This document shows, in pieces, positions 6,822 to 15,733 of a stretch of DNA of 64,000 bases. The stretch's first letter is position 1; the number at the start of each line of letters is the position of its first letter. The position numbers were made by a program, and so were the translations under genes. The DNA comes from Alteromonadales bacterium alter-6D02 (lineage in GTDB: Bacteria; Pseudomonadota; Gammaproteobacteria; Enterobacterales; Psychrobiaceae), in assembly GCA_002835545.1 (NCBI GenBank), contig PIZK01000026.1, positions 34,331 through 98,330 of the forward strand, written 5' to 3'. Under the pieces are notes generated by a model, which was not told where the DNA came from, did no database searches, and was given only the letters and a program-made list of their open reading frames with translations.

Positions 6822-9629
6822 ATGAGTCTGTATTTAGAATATTTAGCAGAAATAGAAAACCGTAAGAACGAACTAGGTCTTGCGCCAAAGCCAATCGACA
6901 GCGCTGAGCTGTTATCTGAAATCATCGCTCAAATCAAAGATACTGATAACGAGCATCGTGAAGCTTCTTTAAAGTTTTTCACTTATAACACGCTACCAGG
7001 CACAACAAGCGCTGCCGGTGTTAAAGCTGCTTTCTTAAAAGAAATCATCCTAGGTCAAGAAACTGTTGCTGAAATTTCAGCTGAGTTTGCTTTTGAACTA
7101 TTATCTCACATGAAAGGTGGTCCTTCGATTGAAGTGCTACTTGATTTAGCCCTAAGTGATGACGCATCAGTTTCTGCACCAGCTAGCGATGTACTAAAAA
7201 CACAAGTATTCTTGTACGACGCTGATACAGCTCGTCTAGAAGCTGCTTTTAAAGCAGGTAACTCTGTAGCTAAAGACCTTTTACAAAGCTACGCTAATGC
7301 TGAGTTCTTCACTAAATTACCTGAAGTAGCAGAAAAAATTGACGTTGTGACTTACATTGCTGGTGTGGGTGATATCTCAACTGATTTATTATCGCCTGGT
7401 CACCAGTCTCACTCTCGTGCTGACCGTGAATTACACGGCCAATGTATGATCACGCCAGAAGCACAACAAGAAATTGTTGCTCTTCAAGAGCAGCACTCTG
7501 ACAAAAAAGTTATGTTGGTTGCTGAAAAAGGCACCATGGGTGTTGGTTCTTCACGTATGTCTGGTGTAAACAACGTAGCACTTTGGGCAGGTCAACAAGC
7601 GAGCCCATACGTACCGTTTATCAACATCGCTCCAGTTGTTGCTGGTACGAACGGTATCGCACCAATTTTCTTAACTACCGTTGATGTAACTGGCGGTATT
7701 GGTCTTGACCTTAAAAACTGGGTTAAAAAAGTTGATGCTCAAGGTAACACTGTTACTGACGCAAACGGCGACCCTGTATTAGAAGAAGCTTACTCAGTTG
7801 CTACTGGTACGGTATTAACTATCGATACTAAAGCGAAGAAACTATTTAATGGTGAAGAAGAGCTAGCTGATATCTCTTCAGCATTCACTCCACAAAAAAT
7901 GGAATTCATGAAGGCGGGTGGTTCTTACGCGGTAACCTTTGGTAAGAAATTACAAACATTCGCTGCTGAGACACTAGGTGTAGAAGCTCCTGCGGTATAC
8001 GCACTTGCAAAAGAAGTTTCTCACGAAGGTCAAGGTTTGACAGCTGTTGAGAAAATCTTTAATCGTAATGCTGTAGGTGTTGCATCGGACGCACCTTTAC
8101 ACGCTGGTTCAGACGTTCGTGTTAAAGTAAACATTGTTGGTTCTCAAGATACAACAGGACCTATGACTTGTCAGGAATTAGAAGCGATGGCTGCTTCTAC
8201 TATCTCTACGTCAGTTGACGGCGCGTTCCAATCTGGTTGTCATACTGCATCAGTATGGGACAGCAAAGCAAAAGCAAATACGCCTAAGTTAATGGCATTT
8301 ATGAACGCGTTTGGTGTAATCACAGCTCGTGATCCAAAAGGCGTTTACCATTCAATGACTGACGTTATCCATAAAGTATTAAACGACATCACTATTGATG
8401 ATCGTGCAATCATTATCGGTGGTGATTCACATACTCGTATGTCTAAAGGTGTAGCGTTTGGTGCTGACTCAGGTACAGTTGCTATCGCGCTTGCGACGGG
8501 TGAATCGGCAATGCCAATTCCAGAGTCTGTAAAAGTAACATTTAAAGGCAACATGGCAGGTCACATGGACTTCCGTGATGTGGTACACGCAACTCAAGCG
8601 CAAATGCTTAAGCAGTTTGGTGGCGAGAACGTATTCCAAGGTCGCATCATTGAAGTACACATTGGTACACTTTTAGCTGACCAAGCGTTCACTTTCACTG
8701 ACTGGTCTGCAGAAATGAAAGCAAAAGCGTCAATCTGTATCTCTAACGATGAAACACTTATCAAGTCTATTGAACTTGCTAAGAGCCGTATCCAAATCAT
8801 GATCGACAAGGGTATGGAAAATGAAGCGGGTATGTTAGGTGGCCTAATGAAACTTGCTGACGAGCGTATCGCTGGTATTAAGTCTGGTGAGCAGCCGCCA
8901 CTGTCTCCAGATGATAACGCTAAGTACTACGCTGAAGTAGAAATTGACTTAGACGCTATCGCTGAGCCAATGATTGCTGACCCAGATGTAAACAACGAAG
9001 ACGTATCTAAGCGTTATACTCATGATGTGATTCGTCCTGTTTCATACTACGCTGATAAATCGGTTGATTTAGGCTTTGTTGGTTCTTGTATGGTTCACAA
9101 AGGTGACATGCAAATCATCGCACAAATGCTTCGTAATATGGAAGCACAAGGTAATACGATTGAGTTTAAAGCACCATTAGTTGTTGCTCCACCAACATAC
9201 AACATTGTTGATGAGTTAAAAGCTGAAGGCGATTGGGATATTCTTGAGAAGTACTCAGGTTTCGTATTTGATGATGATGCGCCTAAAGGTGAAGCACGTA
9301 CTAAGTACGAGAACATTTTATACCTTGAGCGTCCTGGTTGTAACCTATGTATGGGTAACCAAGAGAAAGCTGAACCAGGTGACACTGTTATCGCCACTTC
9401 AACACGTTTATTCCAAGGTCGTGTTGTAGCTGATACCGCTGAGAAGAAAGGTGAATCACTACTAGGTTCTACACCGTTAGTTGTTCTATCGACAATTCTG
9501 GGTCGCTTCCCTTCAATGGACGAGTACAAGGCTGCAGTTGAAGGCATTGACCTAACTCGTTTCGCTCCACCGACTGAAGAAATGACAACAAAATATGTTG
9601 AGCAAGCTGTACCTGTAAAAAGAGTATAG
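6822..9629 (+). CDS. acnB: Aconitate hydratase B (bifunctional aconitase / 2-methylisocitrate dehydratase), long form
   Basis: Interconverts citrate, cis-aconitate and isocitrate in the TCA cycle; AcnB enzymes also act in the methylcitrate cycle. The 4Fe-4S ligands are visible as Cys756 (GSCMV) and Cys840/Cys843 (GCNLCMGNQ). At 935 residues it is about 70 longer than E. coli AcnB (865), and the spacing between the first and second cysteine is 84 against about 59. Extra sequence includes the stretch around residues 300-350 and a C-terminal tail. The sequence closely resembles what I recall of Bacteroidetes AcnB, which suggests transfer or a separate subfamily. GAGAGAG lies about 8 bases before the ATG. 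A strong terminator follows. Confidence 0.93.
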   Translation: MSLYLEYLAEIENRKNELGLAPKPIDSAELLSEIIAQIKDTDNEHREASLKFFTYNTLPGTTSAAGVKAAFLKEIILGQETVAEISAEFAFELLSHMKGGPSIEVLLDLALSDDASVSAPASDVLKTQVFLYDADTARLEAAFKAGNSVAKDLLQSYANAEFFTKLPEVAEKIDVVTYIAGVGDISTDLLSPGHQSHSRADRELHGQCMITPEAQQEIVALQEQHSDKKVMLVAEKGTMGVGSSRMSGVNNVALWAGQQASPYVPFINIAPVVAGTNGIAPIFLTTVDVTGGIGLDLKNWVKKVDAQGNTVTDANGDPVLEEAYSVATGTVLTIDTKAKKLFNGEEELADISSAFTPQKMEFMKAGGSYAVTFGKKLQTFAAETLGVEAPAVYALAKEVSHEGQGLTAVEKIFNRNAVGVASDAPLHAGSDVRVKVNIVGSQDTTGPMTCQELEAMAASTISTSVDGAFQSGCHTASVWDSKAKANTPKLMAFMNAFGVITARDPKGVYHSMTDVIHKVLNDITIDDRAIIIGGDSHTRMSKGVAFGADSGTVAIALATGESAMPIPESVKVTFKGNMAGHMDFRDVVHATQAQMLKQFGGENVFQGRIIEVHIGTLLADQAFTFTDWSAEMKAKASICISNDETLIKSIELAKSRIQIMIDKGMENEAGMLGGLMKLADERIAGIKSGEQPPLSPDDNAKYYAEVEIDLDAIAEPMIADPDVNNEDVSKRYTHDVIRPVSYYADKSVDLGFVGSCMVHKGDMQIIAQMLRNMEAQGNTIEFKAPLVVAPPTYNIVDELKAEGDWDILEKYSGFVFDDDAPKGEARTKYENILYLERPGCNLCMGNQEKAEPGDTVIATSTRLFQGRVVADTAEKKGESLLGSTPLVVLSTILGRFPSMDEYKAAVEGIDLTRFAPPTEEMTTKYVEQAVPVKRV

Positions 9630-9670
9630 TACGCAATAGAATCTCTACAGCTAGCTGTCGAGTAAGATAG

Positions 9671-9712
9671 AAAAAGCCCCTAATTATTGAACAATAATTG
9701 GGGGCTTTTTTT
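9671..9712. terminator. Bidirectional rho-independent terminator between acnB and soxR
   Basis: A long stem (AAAAAGCCCC then AATTATTG, pairing with CAATAATT and GGGGCTTTTTTT) with a tiny loop has a T-run on each strand. It sits between the convergent acnB and soxR genes and can serve both. Confidence 0.92.
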
Positions 9713-9722
9713 GTTCTCGTAA

Positions 9723-10187
9723 TTAAATGACGTTTCTATCAAGGATCACCGCGCCATTTCCTTCCTTAACTAAAATGTCGTCGGGGTTATATAGTGGGCA
9801 CTTGTCCATTGAAAGGCAGCCACAACCGATACAACCTGTCAAAGAGTCCCTAAGCTTTGTAAGGTAATTAATGCGTGCTGTTAGCTGACCGTGCCACTGG
9901 GATGATAGTTGGTTCCAATCGTCTTTAGTGGGTGTTCTGTTTTTAGGTAGGGTAGTAAAGGCTTGCTTGATCTCCTGTAAACTAACTCCCACTTTTTGTG
10001 CGGCCTTAATTACAGCCACTCGACGTAAGACATCGGGCGCATAACGACGCTGATTACCGTTATTACGCCATGACTGAATTAATCCTTTCTCTTCATAAAA
10101 GTGCAGTGTGGACACCTTAACGTCACATCGCTTTGCAACGATCCCCACACTTAGTTCTATTTTTTGCTGTGTTGATGGCTTACTCAT
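9723..10187 (-). CDS. soxR: Redox-sensitive transcriptional activator SoxR (MerR family)
   Basis: A 154-residue MerR-family regulator with an N-terminal winged helix (VGIVAKRCDVKVSTLHFYEE), a dimerisation helix and a C-terminal 2Fe-2S cluster site formed by Cys119, Cys122, Cys124 and Cys130 (CIGCGCLSMDKC). This spacing and numbering matches E. coli SoxR. The protein senses superoxide or redox-cycling compounds through cluster oxidation and remodels 19-bp-spacer promoters. Such a promoter with a SoxR palindrome lies directly upstream in the divergent direction. No soxS is present, so this follows the non-enteric pattern in which SoxR acts directly on target genes. Confidence 0.95.
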   Translation of the reverse strand: MSKPSTQQKIELSVGIVAKRCDVKVSTLHFYEEKGLIQSWRNNGNQRRYAPDVLRRVAVIKAAQKVGVSLQEIKQAFTTLPKNRTPTKDDWNQLSSQWHGQLTARINYLTKLRDSLTGCIGCGCLSMDKCPLYNPDDILVKEGNGAVILDRNVI

Positions 10188-10238
10188 AACTATTCATCAC
10201 TCGAATATTGAATATTTTCATTTTAAGAAAAAAAACAC

Positions 10239-10269
10239 TTTACCTCAACTTAAGTTGAGGTTTTATGAT
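10239..10269 (+). promoter_or_regulatory. SoxR box within a 19-bp-spacer promoter
   Basis: The perfect 18-bp palindrome CCTCAACTTAAGTTGAGG (10243-10260) matches the known SoxR operator pattern. It lies between a -35-like TTTACC (10239-10244) and a -10 TATGAT (10264-10269), separated by 19 bp, the over-long spacer typical of MerR-family activation. The promoter points toward the small ORF, VOC protein and antiporter, away from soxR. Confidence 0.92.
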
Positions 10270-10298
10270 GTGCTCACTTAAACACAAAGGGGAAAGGA

Positions 10299-10433
10299 AT
10301 GAGGTATTTATTTTTAAATTCAGAGCTTAACGAGAAAGCTAACCAAAATAAAACGACACAAACGCCGCTGCAGAGAGCAAGTGTGTCGAGCATATTTAAA
10401 TTATTTAACCGCACCATGAGCCATAAATCTTAA
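10299..10433 (+). CDS. Small ORF (44 residues) directly behind the SoxR promoter
   Basis: An ATG preceded by GGGGAAAGGA opens a 44-codon frame (beginning MRYLFLNSEL, ending RTMSHKS) that fills most of the space between the SoxR promoter and the VOC gene. It is basic, rich in Asn, Thr, Ser and Lys, has no transmembrane segment and matches no family I recognise. Good ribosome-site placement and position as first cistron of a SoxR-controlled transcript are the only evidence. It could be a stress microprotein, a leader peptide or untranslated. Confidence 0.5.
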   Translation: MRYLFLNSELNEKANQNKTTQTPLQRASVSSIFKLFNRTMSHKS

Positions 10434-10483
10434 TTACTGAAAGAATGGCGCGCACAGTATATGAATTTAAAAAGGAGAACAAC

Positions 10484-10903
10484 ATGTTGTATTTAGAGCA
10501 CTTAAATTTAGTTGTACAAGATATACCCCGGGCATTGAAATTTTATCAAGCCGCTTTCCCGCATTGGCAGATTCGTGGTGGTGGTGATAGTGAGTGGTAT
10601 GGTACGCCAAGAAGTTGGGTTCACTTTGGTGATGATTATCAATACCTCACATTCAATGACAGTGGCACAGGTGAAAACCGCAACTTAATGAGTAATCAAC
10701 TCGGCTTGTCACACTTTGCCTTCGTGACGAGCAGTCTTGACGCTATTGTGGCCAGGTTAAATGAAGCTGGTTTTGATATTGCCAAGCCTGGCGCGGAGGA
10801 CCCTTACCGTAAGAATGTATATTTCGTTGATCCTGATGGCTATGAAGTAGAGTTTGTCGAATACCTAAGTGATATACCAAGTCAGCGTAATCTATATCAA
10901 TAA
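10484..10903 (+). CDS. VOC-family (glyoxalase/bleomycin resistance-like) protein
   Basis: A 139-residue vicinal-oxygen-chelate protein. The start at 10484 is chosen over one 13 codons upstream because AAAGGAG lies 7 bases before it and the fold starts at once (LYLEHLNLVVQDIPRALKFY). Candidate metal ligands are the His in LEHLNL, the His in LSHFAF and the Glu in YEVEFVEYL. The family includes glyoxalases, dioxygenases and antibiotic-sequestering proteins. Placement under a SoxR promoter suggests a role in handling redox-active metabolites or electrophiles. Substrate unknown. Confidence 0.85.
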   Translation: MLYLEHLNLVVQDIPRALKFYQAAFPHWQIRGGGDSEWYGTPRSWVHFGDDYQYLTFNDSGTGENRNLMSNQLGLSHFAFVTSSLDAIVARLNEAGFDIAKPGAEDPYRKNVYFVDPDGYEVEFVEYLSDIPSQRNLYQ

Positions 10904-10952
10904 TGCCTAGGTTAGTGACTCAAGAACAATCATAAGGCACTATTCTAATAAC

Positions 10953-12203
10953 ATGGGCTACTTGATGATCACGGAGTTAATAAAAACAATGGAATTTGTG
11001 ATAGCAACAGCAGGACCATCAACTGAGGTATTGTTAATCTTGGGGGCCTTGTTTCTTGTGGGCTTATTCGCTAATGAGTTAGGTAAAAAAACACATATCC
11101 CACGCGTGACACTTTTGCTGGTCGTTGGTGCAGCAGCTAGCCCTTATGGTTTGAATATCGTACCACAGGAAATTCAAGGCTGGTTTCCCTATATCAGCCA
11201 GATTGCACTCTGCATGGTGGGTTTTTTGCTTGGCGAACAGTTCGTTTATCGAACATTATTAAGATCGGGCAGAGTGATTTGGTTAATTACCATTTTCGAA
11301 TCGCTTGGAACATCACTACTGGTCTTTATCGTGCTTTATTTGATTGGGGTGCCTTCTGTTATCGCTATTTTACTCGCTGGCATTGCTCCTGCGACTGCGC
11401 CCGCAGCGACGCTGGATGTGATTAAAGAAAGTAAGCTAAAGGGACTCTTACCTAATACATTGCTGCGCGTTGTTGCGATTGATGATGCATTTGGCATCAT
11501 CATTTTTGCGTTATGTTTAGCTCTTGCTGGAATAGTTCATGGCTCAGCTGATTTATTGAATGATTTAAGTTTGGCTGCATGGGAGGTTTTAAGCTCGATC
11601 TTAATTGGCTGTATAATTGGCTGGCCCATGGCTAAGTTAACCGGCCGTCTATCCCCCGGAGAGCCGACATTAATTGAAGCGTTGGGTTTTGTTTTATTAG
11701 GTGGAGGGCTCGCTCAATTAATTGGTGGTTCATACCTATTGTCTAGTATTGTACTTGGCGCAGTAGTGGCTAATGTTGCGACACATCACAAACGGCCATT
11801 TCATGCTATAGAAGGGATCAGTAGCCCATTATTAATTATTTTTTTCTTGATGGCGGGGTTTCAGTTTAATGTTGAGGAGTTTTCATCGATTGGGTTTGTT
11901 GGTGGAGCTTACATTGTCGCGCGTTCAGTTGGATTAATCGTAGGCGGGTATTGTGGGGCTAGGCTTGCTAGCGCACCTAAAGTCGTGCAAAACCATATCG
12001 GCTGGTGTTTATTGCCTCAGGCTGGTATTGCACTTGGTTTAGCATTGATGGCGGCTGATCGTTATCCTGAGTATGCCACCTCCATTATTTCCCTGTTGGT
12101 TAGTACCACAATCGCTTTTGAGCTTTTTGGTCCTCTTGTTACTAAACTCACGTTGCTGCGAGCAGATAGATTACAACGAACTGAAAAATCTAAAAATAAG
12201 TGA
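10953..12203 (+). CDS. Cation:proton antiporter (CPA2/Kef-NhaP-like)
   Basis: A 416-residue inner-membrane protein with about 12 hydrophobic segments and the monovalent cation:proton antiporter fold. The segment AGIAPATAPAATLDVIKES followed by RVVAIDDAFGIIIFALCLAL holds the conserved unwound region and the D-D ion-binding motif. No C-terminal RCK/TrkA domain is present, so it is shorter than Kef channels. Another possible start is the ATG at 10989 (MEFVIATAG), 12 bases after a GGAG. It follows the VOC gene by 49 bases and may belong to the SoxR-driven transcript. It ends 10 bases from the convergent peptidase gene. Confidence 0.85.
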   Translation: MGYLMITELIKTMEFVIATAGPSTEVLLILGALFLVGLFANELGKKTHIPRVTLLLVVGAAASPYGLNIVPQEIQGWFPYISQIALCMVGFLLGEQFVYRTLLRSGRVIWLITIFESLGTSLLVFIVLYLIGVPSVIAILLAGIAPATAPAATLDVIKESKLKGLLPNTLLRVVAIDDAFGIIIFALCLALAGIVHGSADLLNDLSLAAWEVLSSILIGCIIGWPMAKLTGRLSPGEPTLIEALGFVLLGGGLAQLIGGSYLLSSIVLGAVVANVATHHKRPFHAIEGISSPLLIIFFLMAGFQFNVEEFSSIGFVGGAYIVARSVGLIVGGYCGARLASAPKVVQNHIGWCLLPQAGIALGLALMAADRYPEYATSIISLLVSTTIAFELFGPLVTKLTLLRADRLQRTEKSKNK

Positions 12204-12213
12204 AATAAGATGT

Positions 12214-14241
12214 TTACCAGATTTTTACGCGTTTCTCGGGCGCTAAATACATCCCGTCGCTGGTTTTAATATTAAAAGCGCGGTAAAACGCGTCTATATT
12301 TCGTGGAGTGCCTAACACGCGATAGTGACCTGGTGAATGAGGGCCAATCATCAGCTTTTGTCGTAATGCTTTTTCACTGTATTTCCTTCGCCATATTTGT
12401 GACCAACCGATAAATAAACGTTGCTCGCCTGTATAGCCATCGATGATTTTTGATGGTTGGCCATTGAGTGATAAAGTGTAAGCTCGTGCCGCAATTGTTA
12501 GCCCGCCCAAATCGGCAATATTCTCACCGAGGGTTAATTCACCATCAATGCCCAGATCATCAAAGGGTTTAAAATTGGAATATTGTTGTGCTAGTTTTTT
12601 GGCTCGTGCATTAAATTGTTGTTTATCTTCAGGGGACCACCAATTGTTGAGGTTGCCGTCACCGTCATATTTTGCACCTTGGTCATCAAAACCATGAATT
12701 AACTCATGGCCTATAATTGCACCAATCGCCCCATAGTTTATAGCGTCATCGGCATGAACATTAAAAAATGGCGGTTGTAAGATCGCGGCCGGAAAAACGA
12801 TCTCATTACCGGCGGGGTTGTAATAGGCATTGACGCTTTGTGGTGTCATAAACCATTTATTTCGATCAACCGGTTGCGTGAGCTCATCGAGCATTCGCTG
12901 ATGTGATCGCATCATAATATTTTGATAATTTTGAACTAGGTTATTGGGTGTGATAACCAGAGTAGAGTGATCTGGCCAATGATTCGGTGCAGCAATTTTA
13001 TAACGAAACTTACTTAATTTTTTTTGTGCTGCTAATTTCGTCTTATCACTCATCCAATCGAGTTCGTTAATACTTAACGAGAAGCCTTTGATGAGCATCT
13101 TTATCATTTCTCGCATTCGTGGCTTTAGTTGTGTGGAAACGTAGCTATTGACGTATTGTTTACCAATGAGCTCACCAAGGTGGTTATCAGTGAAGTCGAG
13201 CGCTTTCTTCCAACGAGGTCGTTGGGTTTTTACGCCAACTAAGACTTCTTGGTGGAAGCCAAAGTGTAAGTTAACCAAGTCTTTATTAAGTAAAGGGGCA
13301 TAGTGGTCGATGAGCTTGAAGGTTAAGTAATCTCGCCAAGCATTTATTGAAAAGCTAAAAAAGGCCTTACCAAAGGCGGCAACAAAACTTGGCTGAGAAA
13401 CAATGATATACGGTTGATTTTGTACTTGAATATGCTCGGAAAATTGTTGCCAGCTGAAATCGCCAAATAATTGATTTATTTCGCTGTGAAGAAATTTATT
13501 GTATTTGTTTGTTGCGCTTCGCGCCTCACTTCGGCTCCAATGGGCCTTGGCTAATACCTTTTCAATCGCTATTACGTTACTGGCAGAATGGGAGGCGTTA
13601 GCGAAAGAGAACAAACGCTCAATATACATCCTGTAATGATGGCGAACCAATGAAATATCGGCTGTGCTATCTAAGTAATAAGAGCGATCCGGTAAAGAAA
13701 GTCCTGATTGGTGAATATGTAAAGCGGTAGTAGCTGATGCTTTCGCATCTGCATTCACGTAATAGCCTATTGGCATGTTAACACCTTGCAGGCTAAGTTT
13801 TGCCATTAGTTCGGTAATGCTTTGATAACTTTCAGCGGCATTTATTGCCTTGAGTTGAGAGGCCAGAGGGGTAATGCCTAGACGTTCAGCGCGCTTTTCG
13901 CCCATATAACTATTAAATAAATCCCCAATTTTTTGCTGCTCACTATCAAGTGGCTTCGTGGCTGCTTGTTTGATTATGTGTTTTAAGACAGCTTGGGTTT
14001 GGTCGGTTAATTGACTAAAAGCTCCATGACTAGATCGCTCTTGTGGGATGGTTACTGTGTTTAACCAGTGGCCATTAACAGCCTGATATAAGTCATCTTG
14101 GAGACGGACATTCGGGTCAAAATATCCCTGACCGATACCTGAGGTCGCTGAAAAGTAGAATGCGGATTTAGGCACGGATGAACAACCAATAACACTGTTA
14201 GTAAGTAAGATCATTAAGAACGTTAGCTTTAATAGCTTCAT
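12214..14241 (-). CDS. M13-family (neprilysin/PepO-like) metallopeptidase lipoprotein
   Basis: A 675-residue secreted zinc endopeptidase. The N-terminal signal ends in a lipobox-like SVIGC, so it is probably anchored to a membrane as a lipoprotein. The catalytic site is H512-E-L-I-H516 with the third ligand in E573-N-I-A-D577, the two hallmark M13 motifs (GHELIHGFDD and GENIADLGG). NAYY, further upstream, is the usual substrate-backbone binding segment. Family members degrade oligopeptides in the periplasm or outside the cell. It is a single gene, convergent with the antiporter and divergent from the serine hydrolase. Confidence 0.93.
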   Translation of the reverse strand: MKLLKLTFLMILLTNSVIGCSSVPKSAFYFSATSGIGQGYFDPNVRLQDDLYQAVNGHWLNTVTIPQERSSHGAFSQLTDQTQAVLKHIIKQAATKPLDSEQQKIGDLFNSYMGEKRAERLGITPLASQLKAINAAESYQSITELMAKLSLQGVNMPIGYYVNADAKASATTALHIHQSGLSLPDRSYYLDSTADISLVRHHYRMYIERLFSFANASHSASNVIAIEKVLAKAHWSRSEARSATNKYNKFLHSEINQLFGDFSWQQFSEHIQVQNQPYIIVSQPSFVAAFGKAFFSFSINAWRDYLTFKLIDHYAPLLNKDLVNLHFGFHQEVLVGVKTQRPRWKKALDFTDNHLGELIGKQYVNSYVSTQLKPRMREMIKMLIKGFSLSINELDWMSDKTKLAAQKKLSKFRYKIAAPNHWPDHSTLVITPNNLVQNYQNIMMRSHQRMLDELTQPVDRNKWFMTPQSVNAYYNPAGNEIVFPAAILQPPFFNVHADDAINYGAIGAIIGHELIHGFDDQGAKYDGDGNLNNWWSPEDKQQFNARAKKLAQQYSNFKPFDDLGIDGELTLGENIADLGGLTIAARAYTLSLNGQPSKIIDGYTGEQRLFIGWSQIWRRKYSEKALRQKLMIGPHSPGHYRVLGTPRNIDAFYRAFNIKTSDGMYLAPEKRVKIW

Positions 14242-14466
14242 GACTCTACCTCCAGCGGTATTTTAATAGCTACGAACAGGTTTACTTATTCATATCATAG
14301 TTAAGTATGATCTGCACTATCAATAACCACACGTTTAAATTAGTGATTACTATAATTTTTATTGTAATGTGAGTGACTTATAAGCAGTATATTTCTTATT
14401 ATAAGCATAAAGTGTTATGAGTCGGCCATGGGGCCATTGATTTTATTGTTACACGTTGAGGGAGTT

Positions 14467-15672
14467 ATGAAATTGATAAGGGCAGTAAGTATTGTGATGA
14501 TCGTATTATTAAGTGCGGTGCTATGGCAATGGCAGAAAATAAGCCAAGTTTACTATGCTGCTACACTGTTTTGGCCACACAGTATTGTTGATAATTTTTC
14601 CAATATGGATAGAGCGTTTAACTCAGTGAAATTACAGCAGCATCAAGCAAAGCCTTGGGTATATGAGTTTGAGGAAATCGCTTCCAATTACCAGTTTAGA
14701 GAGAGTGAACGATCGGTTAATGAATTTCTAGAGCGCAGTAATACCACCGCACTGATCGTCTTTCATCAAGGTAAAATTCGGTTTGAGCAATATTACCTTG
14801 GCACGACAGCTAACGACCGGCGAATATCTTGGTCAATGGCAAAGTCTTATCTTTCAGCCTTGTTCGGTATTGCCGTTGCCGAGGGGCATATTCGATCGAT
14901 AAATCAGCCTGTGACAGATTATGTACCCAGCTTACTCGGCACTGGTTATCAAGACGTTACGATAAAACAAGTACTGCAAATGTCGAGTGGAGTGGCGTTC
15001 AATGAAGATTATGGTGATTTCTTCTCGGATATCAATCGATTTGGACGAACGATTGCGTTCGGTGGAACCTTTGACGACTTTGCAACTACGCTAGACAATG
15101 AAAGAGTACCGGGTACATATATGCATTATGTGTCAATTGATACTCATGTTTTGGGTATGGTGTTGCGCGCAGCTACGGGACAAACGTATCTCGATTATTT
15201 TGAACAAAAGTTATGGTCAAAGCTCGGTAGTGAATCAAACGCCTATTATGTGGCTGATGATACTGGAGAGCCAATGGTACTTGGAGGCTTAAATATGATG
15301 TCTCGTGATTATTTACGTCTAGGCGTTGCCTTTTTGAACAACGGAAAAATACAGGGTGAGCAAGTGATACCCGTACAGTGGATTCAAGCTTCAACAATCC
15401 CTGATGCCGCGTATTTAATGCCAGGGAAACGGGAAAACTCAGATCATGTATTCGGTTACGGTTATCAATGGTGGGTACCTGAGGAGAGTGAGGGGGAGTT
15501 TTTTGCTTGGGGGATCTACGGACAGTTTATCTATATAAATCAGAACTTAGATACTGTAATAGTTAAGAACTCTGCAAACACGCAATTTATGGATAATGAT
15601 TTTAATGATCCTTATGAAACCATTGAGATGTTTCGAGGCATTGCCAGAGATATAAGCAAAGGTAAAAAGTAG
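14467..15672 (+). CDS. Serine hydrolase of the beta-lactamase (class C/esterase) fold
   Basis: A 401-residue protein with an N-terminal membrane anchor (about residues 3-22) and the S-x-x-K motif at S123-M-A-K126 (SWSMAKSY). The second motif position reads HYVSIDTH, and a HxG/KTG-like segment appears as WGIYGQF. The start at 14467 is preferred over an upstream ATG because GAGGGAG lies just before it. Members include class C beta-lactamases, D,D-peptidases and esterases; nothing here fixes which. The gene directly precedes a BlaI-like repressor and M56 protease pair, a context often linked to cell-wall stress, but the operators lie after it, not before it. Confidence 0.87.
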   Translation: MKLIRAVSIVMIVLLSAVLWQWQKISQVYYAATLFWPHSIVDNFSNMDRAFNSVKLQQHQAKPWVYEFEEIASNYQFRESERSVNEFLERSNTTALIVFHQGKIRFEQYYLGTTANDRRISWSMAKSYLSALFGIAVAEGHIRSINQPVTDYVPSLLGTGYQDVTIKQVLQMSSGVAFNEDYGDFFSDINRFGRTIAFGGTFDDFATTLDNERVPGTYMHYVSIDTHVLGMVLRAATGQTYLDYFEQKLWSKLGSESNAYYVADDTGEPMVLGGLNMMSRDYLRLGVAFLNNGKIQGEQVIPVQWIQASTIPDAAYLMPGKRENSDHVFGYGYQWWVPEESEGEFFAWGIYGQFIYINQNLDTVIVKNSANTQFMDNDFNDPYETIEMFRGIARDISKGKK

Positions 15673-15684
15673 TTGCATTGGATA

Positions 15685-15725
15685 ATTACGTATGTAATTC
15701 TTTTGGGAAACATTACGGGTGTAAT
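15685..15725. promoter_or_regulatory. Two tandem BlaI-type operators
   Basis: Two copies of the dyad ATTAC-N4-GTAAT (ATTACGTATGTAAT at 15685-15698, ATTACGGGTGTAAT at 15712-15725) lie 27 bp apart immediately before the BlaI-like gene. BlaI/MecI/CopY repressors bind TACA/TGTA-type dyads, so these are probably the autoregulatory operators. The second copy ends only 8 bases before the ATG. Confidence 0.82.
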
Positions 15726-15733
15726 TTATATTC

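Noticed and set aside
9095..9547. A 150-codon open frame antisense to acnB
   Set aside because: It mirrors the codon pattern of the highly conserved acnB frame, has no ribosome site and no recognisable protein features.
14346..14368. ATTAC...GTAAT pair upstream of the serine hydrolase
   Set aside because: The halves are 13 bases apart, not 4 as in the two operators before the BlaI-like gene, so it is probably chance in AT-rich DNA.
14467..15672. Calling the serine hydrolase an AmpC-type beta-lactamase
   Set aside because: It has SxxK, but the Tyr-x-Asn and KTG motifs are not in their canonical form and it has a membrane anchor rather than a cleavable signal.
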